DNA from: Henricia sp. BOLD:AAB3569
Taxonomy: Eukaryota > Echinodermata > Asteroidea > Spinulosida > Echinasteridae
Assembly (NCBI GenBank): GCA_037783545.1
Contig: JBBELK010000538.1
Location: forward strand, 1-64,000
Direction: 5' to 3'
Length of the DNA: 64,000 bases
Below are positions 20,921 to 33,603 of this stretch, in pieces. Position numbers and translations under genes: made by a program. Positions within the stretch are counted from its first letter, which is position 1, and each line of letters opens with the position of its first letter. The notes below the pieces were generated by a model. It was not told the DNA's origin and made no database searches. It worked only from the letters and a program-made list of their open reading frames with translations.

Positions 20921-23900
20921 TTAGAAAAAACTGGGTTGAGGCTTCCTGACTGCTCTCACGCAAACCGTGGCTGTCTGTACACACCTCTTTGGGGGTACTC
21001 CTGAGTTGTGCGCATGCTCAGTCATTCGGCCCGTCGTTAACGCACCGCAGTTTGGCTCGGCAATTTGGTCAAAGTGTGGTCCAAACGTCGTCAAATTTGG
21101 AGGTCGAAAAATGTTCCGACGAACTTCAAATTTTGCATGCCCTAAACTCTCTATATTGCGCACTTGTCATAAAAAAATTGACAGACTTTCGCCGGGAAAT
21201 GGCAGAGAAATTTCAAAGTTTATAAAAAACTGGGTTGAGGCTTCCTGACTGCTCTCACGCAAACCGTGGCTGTCTGTACACACCTCTTTGGGGTACTCCT
21301 GAGTTGTGCGCATGCTCAGTCATTCGGACTGTCGTTAACGCACCGCAGTTTGGCTCGGCAATTTGGTCAAAGTGTGGTCCAAACGTCGGCAAATTTGGAG
21401 GTCGAAAAATGTTCCGACGAACTTCAAATTTTGCATGCCCTAAACTCTCTATATTGCGCACTTGTCATAAAAAATTGACAGACTTTCGCCGGGAAATGGC
21501 AGAGAAATTTCAAAGTTTAGAAAAAACTGGGTTAAGGCTTCCTGACTGCTCTCACGCAAACCGTGGCTGTCTGTACACACCTCTTTGGGGTACTCCTGAG
21601 TTGTGCGCATGCTCAGTCATTCGGACTGTCGTTAACGCACCGCAGTTTGGCTCGGCAATTTGGTCAAAGTGTGGTCCAAACGTCGGCAAATTTGGAGGTC
21701 GAAAAATGTTCCGACGAACTTCAAATTTCGCATGCCCTAAACTCTCTATATTGCGCACTTGTCATAAGAAATTGACAGACTTTCGCCGGGAAATGGCAGA
21801 GAAATTTCAAAGTTTAGAAAAAACTGGGTTGAGGCTTCCTGACTGCTCTCACGCAAACCGTGGCTGTCTGTACACACCTCTTTGGGGTACTCCTGAGTTG
21901 TGCGCATGCTCAGTCATTCGGACTGTCGTTAACGCACCGCAGTTTGGCTCGGCAATTTGGTCAAAGTGTGGTCCAAACGTCGGCAAATTTGGAGGTAGAA
22001 AAATGTTCCGACGAACTTCAAATTTTGCATGCCCTAAATTCTCTATATTGCGCACTTGTCATACAAAATTAACAGACTTTCGCCGGGAAATGGCAGAGAA
22101 ATTTCAAAGTTTAGAAAAAACTGGGTTGAGGCTTCCTGACTGCTCTCACGCAAACTGTGGCTGTCTGTACACACCTCTTTGGGGTACTCCTGAGTTGTGC
22201 GCATGCTCAGTCATTCGGACTGTCGTTAACGCACCGCAGTTTGGCTCGGCAATTTGGTCAAAGTGTGGTCCAAACGTCGGCAAATTTGGAGGTCGAAAAA
22301 TGTTCCGACGAACTTCAAATTTTGCATGCCCTAAACTCTCTATATTGCGCACTTGTCATAAAAAATTGACAGACTTTCGCCAGGAAATGGCAGAGAAATT
22401 TCAAAGTTTAGAAAAAACTGGGTTGAGGCTTTCCTGACTGCTCTCACGCAAACCGTGGCTGTCTGTACACACCTCTTTGGGTACTCCTGAGTTGTGCGCA
22501 TGCTCAGTCATTCGGACTGTCGTTAACGCACCGCAGTTTGGCTCGGCAATTTGGTCAAAGTGTGGTCCAAACGTCGGCAAATTTGGAGGTCGAAAAATGT
22601 TCCGACGAACTTCAAATTTTGCATGCCCTAAACTCTCTATATTGCGCATTTGTCATAAAAAAATTGACAGACTTTCGCCGGGAAATGGCAGAGAAATTTC
22701 AAAGTTTAGAAAAAACTGGGTTGAGGCTTCCTGACTGCTCTCACGCAAACCGTGGCTGTCTGTACACACCTCTTTGGGGGTACTCCTGAGTTGTGCGCAT
22801 GCTCAGTCATTCGGCCCGTCGTTAACGCACCGCAGTTTGGCTCGGCAATTTGGTCAAAGTGTGGTCCAAACGTCGGCAAATTTGGAGGTCGAAAAATGTT
22901 CCGACGAACTTCAAATTTTGCATGCCCTAAACTCTCTATATTGCGCATTTGTCATAAAAAATTGACAGACTTTCGCCGGGAAATGGCAGAGAAATTTCAA
23001 AGTTTAGAAAAAACTGGGTTGAGGCTTCCTGACTGCTCTCACGCAAACCGTGGCTGTCTGTACACACCTCTTTGGGGTACTCCTGAGTTGTGCGCATGCT
23101 CAGTCATTCGGACTGTCGTTAACGCACCGCAGTTTGGCTCGGCAATTTGGTCAAAGTGTGGTCCAAACGTCGGCAAATTTGGAGGTCGAAAAATGTTCCG
23201 ACGAACTTCAAATTTTGCATGCCCTAAACTCTCTATATTGCGCACTTGTCATAAAAAAATTGACAGACTTTCGCCGGGAAATGGCAGAGAAATTTCAAAG
23301 TTTAGAAAAAACTGGGTTGAGGCTTCCTGACTGCTCTCACGCAAACCGTGGCTGTCTGTACACACCTCTTTGGGGGTACTCCTGAGTTGTGCGCATGCTC
23401 AGTCATTCGGCCCGTCGTTAACGCACCGCAGTTTGGCTCGGCAATTTGGTCAAAGTGTGGTCCAAACGTCGGCAAATTTGGAGGTCGAAAAATGTTCCGA
23501 CGAACTTCAAATTTTGCATGCCCTAAACTCTCTATATTGCGCATTTGTCATAAAAAATTGACAGACTTTCGCCGGGAAATGGCAGAGAAATTTCAAAGTT
23601 TAGAAAAAACTGGGTTGAGGCTTCCTGACTGCTCTCACGCAAACCGTGGCTGTCTGTACACACCTCTTTGGGGTACTCCTGAGTTGTGCGCATGCTCAGT
23701 CATTCGGACTGTCGTTAACGCACCGCAGTTTGGCTCGGCAATTTGGTCAAAGTGTGGTCCAAACGTCGGCAAATTTGGAGGTCGAAAAATGTTCCGACGA
23801 ACTTCAAATTTTGCATGCCCTAAACTCTCTATATTGCGCACTTGTCATAAAAAAATTGACAGACTTTCGCCGGGAAATGGCAGAGAAATTTCAAAGTTTA

Positions 23901-26900
23901 GAAAAAACTGGGTTGAGGCTTCCTGACTGCTCTCACGCAAACCGTGGCTGTCTGTACACACCTCTTTGGGGTACTCCTGAGTTGTGCGCATGCTCAGTCA
24001 TTCGGACTGTCGTTAACGCCCCGCAGTTTGGCTCGGCAATTTGGTCAAAGTGTGGTCCAAACGTCGGCAAATTTGGAGGTCGAAAAATGTTCCGACGAAC
24101 TTCAAATTTTGCATGCCCTAAACTCTCTATATTGCGCACTTGTCATAAAAAATTGACAGACTTTCGCCGGGAAATGGCAGAGAAATTTCAAAGTTTAGAA
24201 AAAACTGGGTTAAGGCTTCCTGACTGCTCTCACGCAAACCGTGGCTGTCTGTACACACCTCTTTGGGGTACTCCTGAGTTGTGCGCATGCTCAGTCATTC
24301 GGACTGTCGTTAACGCACCGCAGTTTGGCTCGGCAATTTGGTCAAAGTGTGGTCCAAACGTCGGCAAATTTGGAGGTCGAAAAATGTTCCGACGAACTTC
24401 AAATTTTGCATGCCCTAAACTCTCTATATTGCGCACTTGTCATAAAAAATTGACAGACTTTCGCCGGGAAATGGCAGAGAAATTTCAAAGTTTAGAAAAA
24501 ACTGGGTTGAGGCTTCCTGACTGCTCTCACGCAAACCGTGGCTGTCTGTACACACCTCTTTGGGGGTACTCCTGAGTTGTGCGCATGCTCAGTCATTCGG
24601 CCCGTCGTTAACGCACCGCAGTTTGGCTCGGCAATTTGGTCAAAGTGTGGTCCAAACGTCGGCAAATTTGGAGGTCGAAAAATGTTCCGACGAACTTCAA
24701 ATTTTGCATGCCCTAAACTCTCTATATTGCGCATTTGTCATAAAAAAATTGACAGACTTTCGCCGGGAAATGGCAGATAAATTTCAAAGTTTAGAAAAAA
24801 CTGGGTTGAGGCTTCCTGACTGCTCTCACGCAAACCGTGGCTGTCTGTACACACCTCTTTGGGGTACTCCTGAGTTTTGCGCATGCTCAGTCATTCGGAC
24901 TGTCGTTAACGCACCGCAGTTTGGCTCGGCAATTTGGTCAAAGTGTGGTCCAAACGTCGGCAAATTTGGAGGTCGAAAAATGTTCCGACGAACTTCAAAT
25001 TTTGCATGCCCTAAACTCTCTATATTGCGCACTTGTCATAAAAAATTAACAGACTTTCGCCGGGAAATGGCAAAGAAATTTCAAAGTTTAGAAAAAAACT
25101 GGGTTGAGGCTTCCTGACTGCTCTCACGCAAACCGTGGCTGTCTGTACACACCTCTTTGGGGTACTCCTGAGTTGTGCGCATGCTCAGTCATTCGGACTG
25201 TCGTTAACGCACCGCAGTTTGGCTCGGCAATTTGGTCAAAGTGTGGTCCAAACGTCGGCAAATTTGGAGGTCGAAAAATGTTCCGACGAACTTCAAATTT
25301 TGCATGCCCTAAACTCTCTATATTGCGCACTTGTCATAAAAAAATTGACAGACTTTCGCCGGGAAATGGCAGAGAAATTTCAAAGTTTAGAAAAAACTGG
25401 GTTAAGGCTTCCTGACTGCTCTCACGCAAACCGTGGCTGTCTGTACACACCTCTTTGGGGTACTCCTGAGTTGTGCGCATGCTCAGTCATTCGGACTGTC
25501 GTTAACGCACCGCAGTTTGGCTCGGCAATTTGGTCAAAGTGTGGTCCAAACGTCGGCAAATTTGGAGGTCGAAAAATGTTCCGACGAACTTCAAATTTTG
25601 CATGCCCTGAACTCTAAATATTGCGCACTTGTCATAAAAAATTGACAGACTTTCGCCGGGAAATGGCAGAGAAATTTCAAAGTTTAGAAAAAACTGGGTT
25701 GAGGCTTCCTGACTGCTCTCACGCAAACCGTGGCTGTCTGTACACACCTCTTTGGGGGTACTCCTGAGTTGTGCGCATGCTCAGTCATTCGGCCCGTCGT
25801 TAACGCACCGCAGTTTGGCTCGGCAATTTGGTCAAAGTGTGGTCCAAACGTCGGCAAATTTGGAGGTCGAAAAATGTTCCGACGAACTTCAAATTTTGCA
25901 TGCCCTAAACTCTCTATATTGCGCACTTGTCATAAAAAAATTGACAGACTTTCGCCGGGAAATGGCAGAGAAATTTCAAAGTTTAGAAAAAACTGGGTTG
26001 AGGCTTCCTGACTGCTCTCACGCAAACCGTGGCTGTCTGTACACACCTCTTTGGGGTACTCCTGAGTTGTGCGCATGCTCAGTCATTCGGACTGTCGTTA
26101 ACGCACCGCAGTTTGGCTCGGCAATTTGGTCAAAGTGTGGTCCAAACGTCGGCAAATTTGGAGGTCGAAAAATGTTCCGACGAACTTCAAATTTTGCATG
26201 CCCTAAACTCTCTATATTGCGCACTTGTCATAAAAAATTGACAGACTTTCGCCGGGAAATGGCAGAGAAATTTCAAAGTTTAGAAAAAACTGGGTTAAGG
26301 CTTCCTGACTGCTCTCACGCAAACCGTGGCTGTCTGTACACACCTCTTTGGGGTACTCCTGAGTTGTGCGCATGCTCAGTCATTCGGACTGTCGTTAACG
26401 CACCGCAGTTTGGCTCGGCAATTTGGTCAAAGTGTGGTCCAAACGTCGGCAAATTTGGAGGTCGAAAAATGTTCCGACGAACTTCAAATTTCGCATGCCC
26501 TAAACTCTCTATATTGCGCACTTGTCATAAGAAATTGACAGACTTTCGCCGGGAAATGGCAGAGAAATTTCAAAGTTTAGAAAAAACTGGGTTGAGGCTT
26601 CCTGACTGCTCTCACGCAAACCGTGGCTGTCTGTACACACCTCTTTGGGGTACTCCTGAGTTGTGCGCATGCTCAGTCATTCGGACTGTCGTTAACGCAC
26701 CGCAGTTTGGCTCGGCAATTTGGTCAAAGTGTGGTCCAAACGTCGGCAAATTTGGAGGTAGAAAAATGTTCCGACGAACTTCAAATTTTGCATGCCCTAA
26801 ATTCTCTATATTGCGCACTTGTCATACAAAATTAACAGACTTTCGCCGGGAAATGGCAGAGAAATTTCAAAGTTTAGAAAAAACTGGGTTGAGGCTTCCT

Positions 26901-29900
26901 GACTGCTCTCACGCAAACTGTGGCTGTCTGTACACACCTCTTTGGGGTACTCCTGAGTTGTGCGCATGCTCAGTCATTCGGACTGTCGTTAACGCACCGC
27001 AGTTTGGCTCGGCAATTTGGTCAAAGTGTGGTCCAAACGTCGGCAAATTTGGAGGTCGAAAAATGTTCCGACGAACTTCAAATTTTGCATGCCCTAAACT
27101 CTCTATATTGCGCACTTGTCATAAAAAATTGACAGACTTTCGCCAGGAAATGGCAGAGAAATTTCAAAGTTTAGAAAAAACTGGGTTGAGGCTTTCCTGA
27201 CTGCTCTCACGCAAACCGTGGCTGTCTGTACACACCTCTTTGGGTACTCCTGAGTTGTGCGCATGCTCAGTCATTCGGACTGTCGTTAACGCACCGCAGT
27301 TTGGCTCGGCAATTTGGTCAAAGTGTGGTCCAAACGTCGGCAAATTTGGAGGTCGAAAAATGTTCCGACGAACTTCAAATTTTGCATGCCCTAAACTCTC
27401 TATATTGCGCATTTGTCATAAAAAAATTGACAGACTTTCGCCGGGAAATGGCAGAGAAATTTCAAAGTTTAGAAAAAACTGGGTTGAGGCTTCCTGACTG
27501 CTCTCACGCAAACCGTGGCTGTCTGTACACACCTCTTTGGGGGTACTCCTGAGTTGTGCGCATGCTCAGTCATTCGGCCCGTCGTTAACGCACCGCAGTT
27601 TGGCTCGGCAATTTGGTCAAAGTGTGGTCCAAACGTCGGCAAATTTGGAGGTCGAAAAATGTTCCGACGAACTTCAAATTTTGCATGCCCTAAACTCTCT
27701 ATATTGCGCATTTGTCATAAAAAATTGACAGACTTTCGCCGGGAAATGGCAGAGAAATTTCAAAGTTTAGAAAAAACTGGGTTGAGGCTTCCTGACTGCT
27801 CTCACGCAAACCGTGGCTGTCTGTACACACCTCTTTGGGGTACTCCTGAGTTGTGCGCATGCTCAGTCATTCGGACTGTCGTTAACGCACCGCAGTTTGG
27901 CTCGGCAATTTGGTCAAAGTGTGGTCCAAACGTCGGCAAATTTGGAGGTCGAAAAATGTTCCGACGAACTTCAAATTTTGCATGCCCTAAACTCTCTATA
28001 TTGCGCACTTGTCATAAAAAAATTGACAGACTTTCGCCGGGAAATGGCAGAGAAATTTCAAAGTTTAGAAAAAACTGGGTTGAGGCTTCCTGACTGCTCT
28101 CACGCAAACCGTGGCTGTCTGTACACACCTCTTTGGGGTACTCCTGAGTTGTGCGCATGCTCAGTCATTCGGACTGTCGTTAACGCCCCGCAGTTTGGCT
28201 CGGCAATTTGGTCAAAGTGTGGTCCAAACGTCGGCAAATTTGGAGGTCGAAAAATGTTCCGACGAACTTCAAATTTTGCATGCCCTAAACTCTCTATATT
28301 GCGCACTTGTCATAAAAAATTGACAGACTTTCGCCGGGAAATGGCAGAGAAATTTCAAAGTTTAGAAAAAACTGGGTTAAGGCTTCCTGACTGCTCTCAC
28401 GCAAACCGTGGCTGTCTGTACACACCTCTTTGGGGGTACTCCTGAGTTGTGCGCATGCTCAGTCATTCGGCCCGTCGTTAACGCACCGCAGTTTGGCTCG
28501 GCAATTTGGTAAAAGTGTGGTCCAAACGTCGGCAAATTTGGAGGTCGAAAAATGTTCCGACGAACTTCAAATTGTGCATGCCCTAAACTCTCTATATTGC
28601 GCACTTGTCATAAAAAAATTGACAGACTTTCGCCGGGAAATGGCAGAGAAATTTCAAAGTTTAGAAAAAACTGGGTTGAGGCTTCCTGACTGCTCTCACG
28701 CAAACCGTGGCTGTCTGTACACACCTCTTTGGGGTACTCCTGAGTTGTGCGCATGCTCAGTCATTCGGACTGTCGTTAACGCACCGCAGTTTGGCTCGGC
28801 AATTTGGTCAAAGTGTGGTCCAAACGTCGGCAAATTTGGAGGTCGAAAAATGTTCCGACGAACTTCAAATTTTGCATGCCCTAAACTCTCTATATTGCGC
28901 ACTTGTCATAAAAAAATTACAGACTTTCGCCGGGAAATGGCAGAGAAATTTCAAAGTTTAGAAAAAACTGGGTTGAGGCTTCCTGACTGCTCTCACGCAA
29001 ACCGTGGCTGTCTGTACACACCTCTTTGGGGTACTCCTGAGTTGTGCGCATGCTCAGTCATTCGGACTGTCGTTAACGCACCGCAGTTTGGCTCGGCAAT
29101 TTGGTCAAAGTGTGGTCCAAACGTCGGCAAATTTGGAGGTCGAAAAATGTTCCGACGAACTTCAAATTTTGCATGCCCTAAACTCTCTATATTGCGCACT
29201 TGTCATAAAAAAATTGACAGACTTTCGCCGGGAAATGGCAGAGAAATTTCAAAGTTTAGAAAAAACTGGGTTGAGGCTTCCTGACTGCTCTCACGCAAAC
29301 CGTGGCTGTCTGTACACACCTCTTTGGGGTACTCCTGAGTTGTGCGCATGCTCAGTCATTCGGACTGTCGTTAACGCCCCGCAGTTTGGCTCGGCAATTT
29401 GGTCAAAGTGTGGTCCAAACGTCGGCAAATTTGGAGGTCGAAAAATGTTCCGACGAACTTCAAATTTTGCATGCCCTAAACTCTCTATATTGCGCACTTG
29501 TCATAAAAAATTGACAGACTTTCGCCGGGAAATGGCAGAGAAATTTCAAAGTTTAGAAAAAAACTGGGTTAAGGCTTCCTGACTGCTCTCACGCAAACCG
29601 TGGCTGTCTGTACACACCTCTTTGGGGTACTCCTGAGTTGTGCGCATGCTCAGTCATTCGGACTGTCGTTAACGCACCGCAGTTTGGCTCGGCAATTTGG
29701 TCAAAGTGTGGTCCAAACGTCGGCAAATTTGGAGGTCGAAAAATGTTCCGACGAACTTCAAATTTTGCATGCCCTAAACTCTCTATATTGCGCACTTGTC
29801 ATAAAAAATTGACAGACTTTCGCCGGGAAATGGCAGAGAAATTTCAAAGTTTAGAAAAAACTGGGTTGAGGCTTCCTGACTGCTCTCACGCAAACCGTGG

Positions 29901-30445
29901 CTGTCTGTACACACCTCTTTGGGGGTACTCCTGAGTTGTGCGCATGCTCAGTCATTCGGCCCGTCGTTAACGCACCGCAGTTTGGCTCGGCAATTTGGTC
30001 AAAGTGTGGTCCAAACGTCGGCAAATTTGGAGGTCGAAAAATGTTCCGACGAACTTCAAATTTTGCATGCCCTAAACTCTCTATATTGCGCACTTGTCAT
30101 AAAAAAATTACAGACTTTCGCCGGGAAATGGCAGAGAAATTTCAAAGTTTAGAAAAAACTGGGTTAAGGATTCCTGACTGCTCTCACGCAAACCGTGGCT
30201 GTCTGTACACACCTCTTTGGGGTACTCCTGAGTTGTGCGCATGCTCAGTCATTCGGACTGTCGTTAACGCACCGCAGTTTGGCTCGGCAATTTGGTCAAA
30301 GTGTGGTCCAAACGTCGGCAAATTTGGAGGTCGAAAAATGTTCCGACGAACTTCAAATTTTGCATGCCCTAAACTCTCTATATTGCGCACTTGTCATAAA
30401 AAATTGACAGACTTTCGCCCTGAAATGGCAGAGAAATGTCAAAGT
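20921..30445 (+). repeat. Satellite array block 6: displaced duplication at 4763 bp (16 monomers)
   Basis: Segment 20921-23330 matches 25684-28093 at a constant 4763-bp offset, including the marked cassette ('tttcgcatg', 'gaggtagaaa', 'aaactgtgg', 'cgccagg', 'tttgggtactcc') near 21727 and 26490. The match then continues at an offset 596 bp shorter, because the first copy holds an extra two-monomer duplication (22752-23330 versus 23348-23926). The same cassette matches block 4 at offset 8679. Monomer-specific changes include 'cgtcgtcaaa' near 21088, 'tttataaaaaac' near 21220, 'gagttttgcg' near 24874 and 'gaactctaaatatt' near 25609. No gene is supported. Confidence 0.93.
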
Positions 30446-31396
30446 TTAGAAAAAACTGGGTTGAGGCTTCCTGACTGCTCTCACGCAAACCGTGGCTGTC
30501 TGTACACACCTCTTTGGGGGTACTCCTGAGTTGTGCGCATGCTCAGTCATTCGGCCCGTCGTTAACGCACCGCAGTTTGGCTCGGCAATTTGGTCAAAGT
30601 GTGGTCCAAACGTCGGCAAATTTGGAGGTCGAAAAATGTTCCGACGAACTTCAAATTTTGCATGCCCTAAACTCTCTATATTGCGCATTTGTCATAAAAA
30701 ATTAACAGACTTTCGCCGGGAAATGGCAAAGAAATTTCAAAGTTTAGAAAAAACTGGGTTGAGGCTTCCTGACTGCTCTCACGCAAACCGTGGCTGTCTG
30801 TACACACCTCTTTGGGGTACTCCTGTGTTGTGCGCATGCTCAGTCATTCGGACTGTCGTTAACGCACCGCAGTTTGGCTCGGCAATTTGGTCAAAGTGTG
30901 GTCCAAACGTCGGCAAATTTGGAGGTCGAAAAATGTTCCGACGAACTTCAAATTTTGCATGCCCTAAACTCTCTATATTGCGCACTTGTCATAAAAAATT
31001 GACAGACTTTCGCCAGGAAATGGCAGAGAAATTTCAAAGTTTAGAAAAAACTGGGTTGAGGCTTCCTGACTGCTCTCACGCAAACCGTGGCTGTCTGTAC
31101 ACACCTCTTTGGGGTACTCCTGAGTTGTGCGCATGCTCAGTCATTCGGACTGTCGTTAACGCACCGCAGTTTGGCTCGGCAATTTGGTCAAAGTGTGGTC
31201 CAAACGTCGGCAAATTTGGAGGTCGAAAAATGTTCCGACGAACTTCAAATTTTGCATGTCCTAAACTCTCTATATTGCGCACTTGTCATAAAAAATTGAC
31301 AGACTTTCGCCGGGAAATGGCAGAGAAATTTCAAAGTTTAGAAAAAACTGGGTTGAGGCTTCCTGACTGCTCTCACGCAAACCGTGGCTGTCTGTA
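30446..31396 (+). repeat. Satellite array block 7: transitional monomers
   Basis: This holds the last five-G monomer of the window (near 30517). Later monomers carry single changes ('cctgtgttgtgc' near 30825, 'cgccagg' near 31012, 'gcatgtcc' near 31256). The block ends in a monomer with an inserted A ('ctgtacaacacctc'), which becomes the left boundary of the next duplication. Confidence 0.9.
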
Positions 31397-33603
31397 CAAC
31401 ACCTCTTTGGGGTACTCCTGAGTTGTGCGCATGCTCAGTCATTCGGACTGTCGTTAACGCACCGCAGTTTGGCTCGGCAATTTGGTCAAAGTGTGGTCCA
31501 AACGTCGGCAAATTTGGAGGTCGAAAAATGTTCCGACGAACTTCAAATTTTGCATGCCCTAAACTCTCTATATTGCGCACTTGTCATAACAAATTGACAG
31601 ACTTTCGCCGGGAAATGGCAGAGAAATTTCAAAGTTTAGAAAAAACTGGGTTGAGGCTTCCTGACTGCTCTCACGCAAACCTTGGCTGTCTGTACACACC
31701 TCTTTGGGGTACTCCTGAGTTGTGTGCATGCTCAGTCATTCGGACTGTCGTTAACGCACCGCAGTTTGGCTCGGCAATTTGGTCAAAGTGTGGTCCAAAC
31801 GTCGGCAAATTTGGAGGTCGAAAAATGTTCCGACGAACTTCAAATTTTGCATGCCCTAAACTCTCTATATTGCGCACTTGTCATAAAAAAATGACAGACT
31901 TTCGCCGGGAAATAGCAGAGAAATTTCAAAGTTTAGAAAAAACTGGGTTGAGGCTTCCTGACTGCTCTCACGCAAACCTTGGCTGTCTGTACACACCTCT
32001 TTGGGGTACTCCTGAGTTGTGTGCATGCTCAGTCATTCGGACTGTCGTTAACGCACCGCAGTTTGGCTCGGCAATTTGGTCAAAGTGTGGTCCAAACGTC
32101 GGCAAATTTGGAGGTCGAAAAATGTTCCGACGAACTTCAAATTTTGCATGCCCTAAACTCTCTATATTGCGCACTTGTCATAAAAAAATGACAGACTTTC
32201 GCCGGGAAATAGCAGAGAAATTTCAAAGTTTAGAAAAAACTGGGTTGAGGCTTCCTGACTGCTCTCACGCAAACCGTGGCTGTCTGTACACACCTCTTTG
32301 GGGTACTCCTGAGTTGTGCGCATGCTCAGTCATTCGGACTGTCGTTAACGCACCGCAGTTTGGCTCGGCAATTTGGTCAAAGTGTGGTCCAAACGTCGGC
32401 AAATTTGGAGGTCGAAAAATGTTCCGACGAACTTCAAATTTTGCATGCCCTAAACTCTCTATATTGCGCACTTGTCATAAAAAATTGACAGACTTTCGCC
32501 AACACCTCTTTGGGGTACTCCTGAGTTGTGCGCATGCTCAGTCATTCGGACTGTCGTTAACGCACCGCAGTTTGGCTCGGCAATTTGGTCAAAGTGTGGT
32601 CCAAACGTCGGCAAATTTGGAGGTCGAAAAATGTTCCGACGAACTTCAAATTTTGCATGCCCTAAACTCTCTATATTGCGCACTTGTCATAAAAAATTGA
32701 CAGACTTTCGCCGGGAAATGGCAGAGAAATTTCAAAGTTTAGAAAAAACTGGGTTGAGGCTTCCTGACTGCTCTCACGCAAACCTTGGCTGTCTGTACAC
32801 ACCTCTTTGGGGTACTCCTGAGTTGTGTGCATGCTCAGTCATTCGGACTGTCGTTAACGCACCGCAGTTTGGCTCGGCAATTTGGTCAAAGTGTGGTCCA
32901 AACGTCGGCAAATTTGGAGGTCGAAAAATGTTCCGACGAACTTCAAATTTTGCATGCCCTAAACTCTCTATATTGCGCACTTGTCATAAAAAAATGACAG
33001 ACTTTCGCCGAGAAATAGCAGAGAAATTTCAAAGTTTAGAAAAAACTGGGTTGAGGCTTCCTGACTGCTCTCACGCAAACCTTGGCTGTCTGTACACACC
33101 TCTTTGGGGTACTCCTGAGTTGTGTGCATGCTCAGTCATTCGGACTGTCGTTAACGCACCGCAGTTTGGCTCGGCAATTTGGTCAAAGTGTGGTCCAAAC
33201 GTCGGCAAATTTGGAGGTCGAAAAATGTTCCGACGAACTTCAAATTTTGCATGCCCTAAACTCTCTATATTGCGCACTTGTCATAAACAAATGACAGACT
33301 TTCGCCGGGAAATAGCAGAGAAATTTCAAAGTTTAGAAAAAACTGGGTTGAGGCTTCCTGACTGCTCTCACGCAAACCGTGGCTGTCTGTACACACCTCT
33401 TTGGGGTACTCCTGAGTTGTGCGCATGCTCAGTCATTCGGACTGTCGTTAACGCACCGCAGTTTGGCTCGGCAATTTGGTCAAAGTGTGGTCCAAACGTC
33501 GGCAAATTTGGAGGTCGAAAAATGTTCCGACGAACTTCAAATTTTGCATGCCCTAAACTCTCTATATTGCGCACTTGTCATAAAAAATTGACAGACTTTC
33601 GCC
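31397..33603 (+). repeat. 1103-bp tandem duplication with a visible junction near 32500
   Basis: The sequence from 'aacacctcttt' near 31397 through 'gactttcgcc' at 32500 is repeated from 32501. At the junction 'gactttcgcc' passes straight into 'aacacctcttt', skipping about 86 bp of the normal monomer while keeping the extra A seen at 31397. Both copies carry the same two consecutive variant monomers ('aaccttgg', 'gtgtgcatg', 'aaaaaaatgac', 'aaatagcag') at about 31680-32210 and 32780-33310. The unit is four monomers minus 85 bp. Copies differ at a few bases ('gccgagaaatagc' near 33007 and 'cataaacaaatg' near 33285 in the second). Confidence 0.93.
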
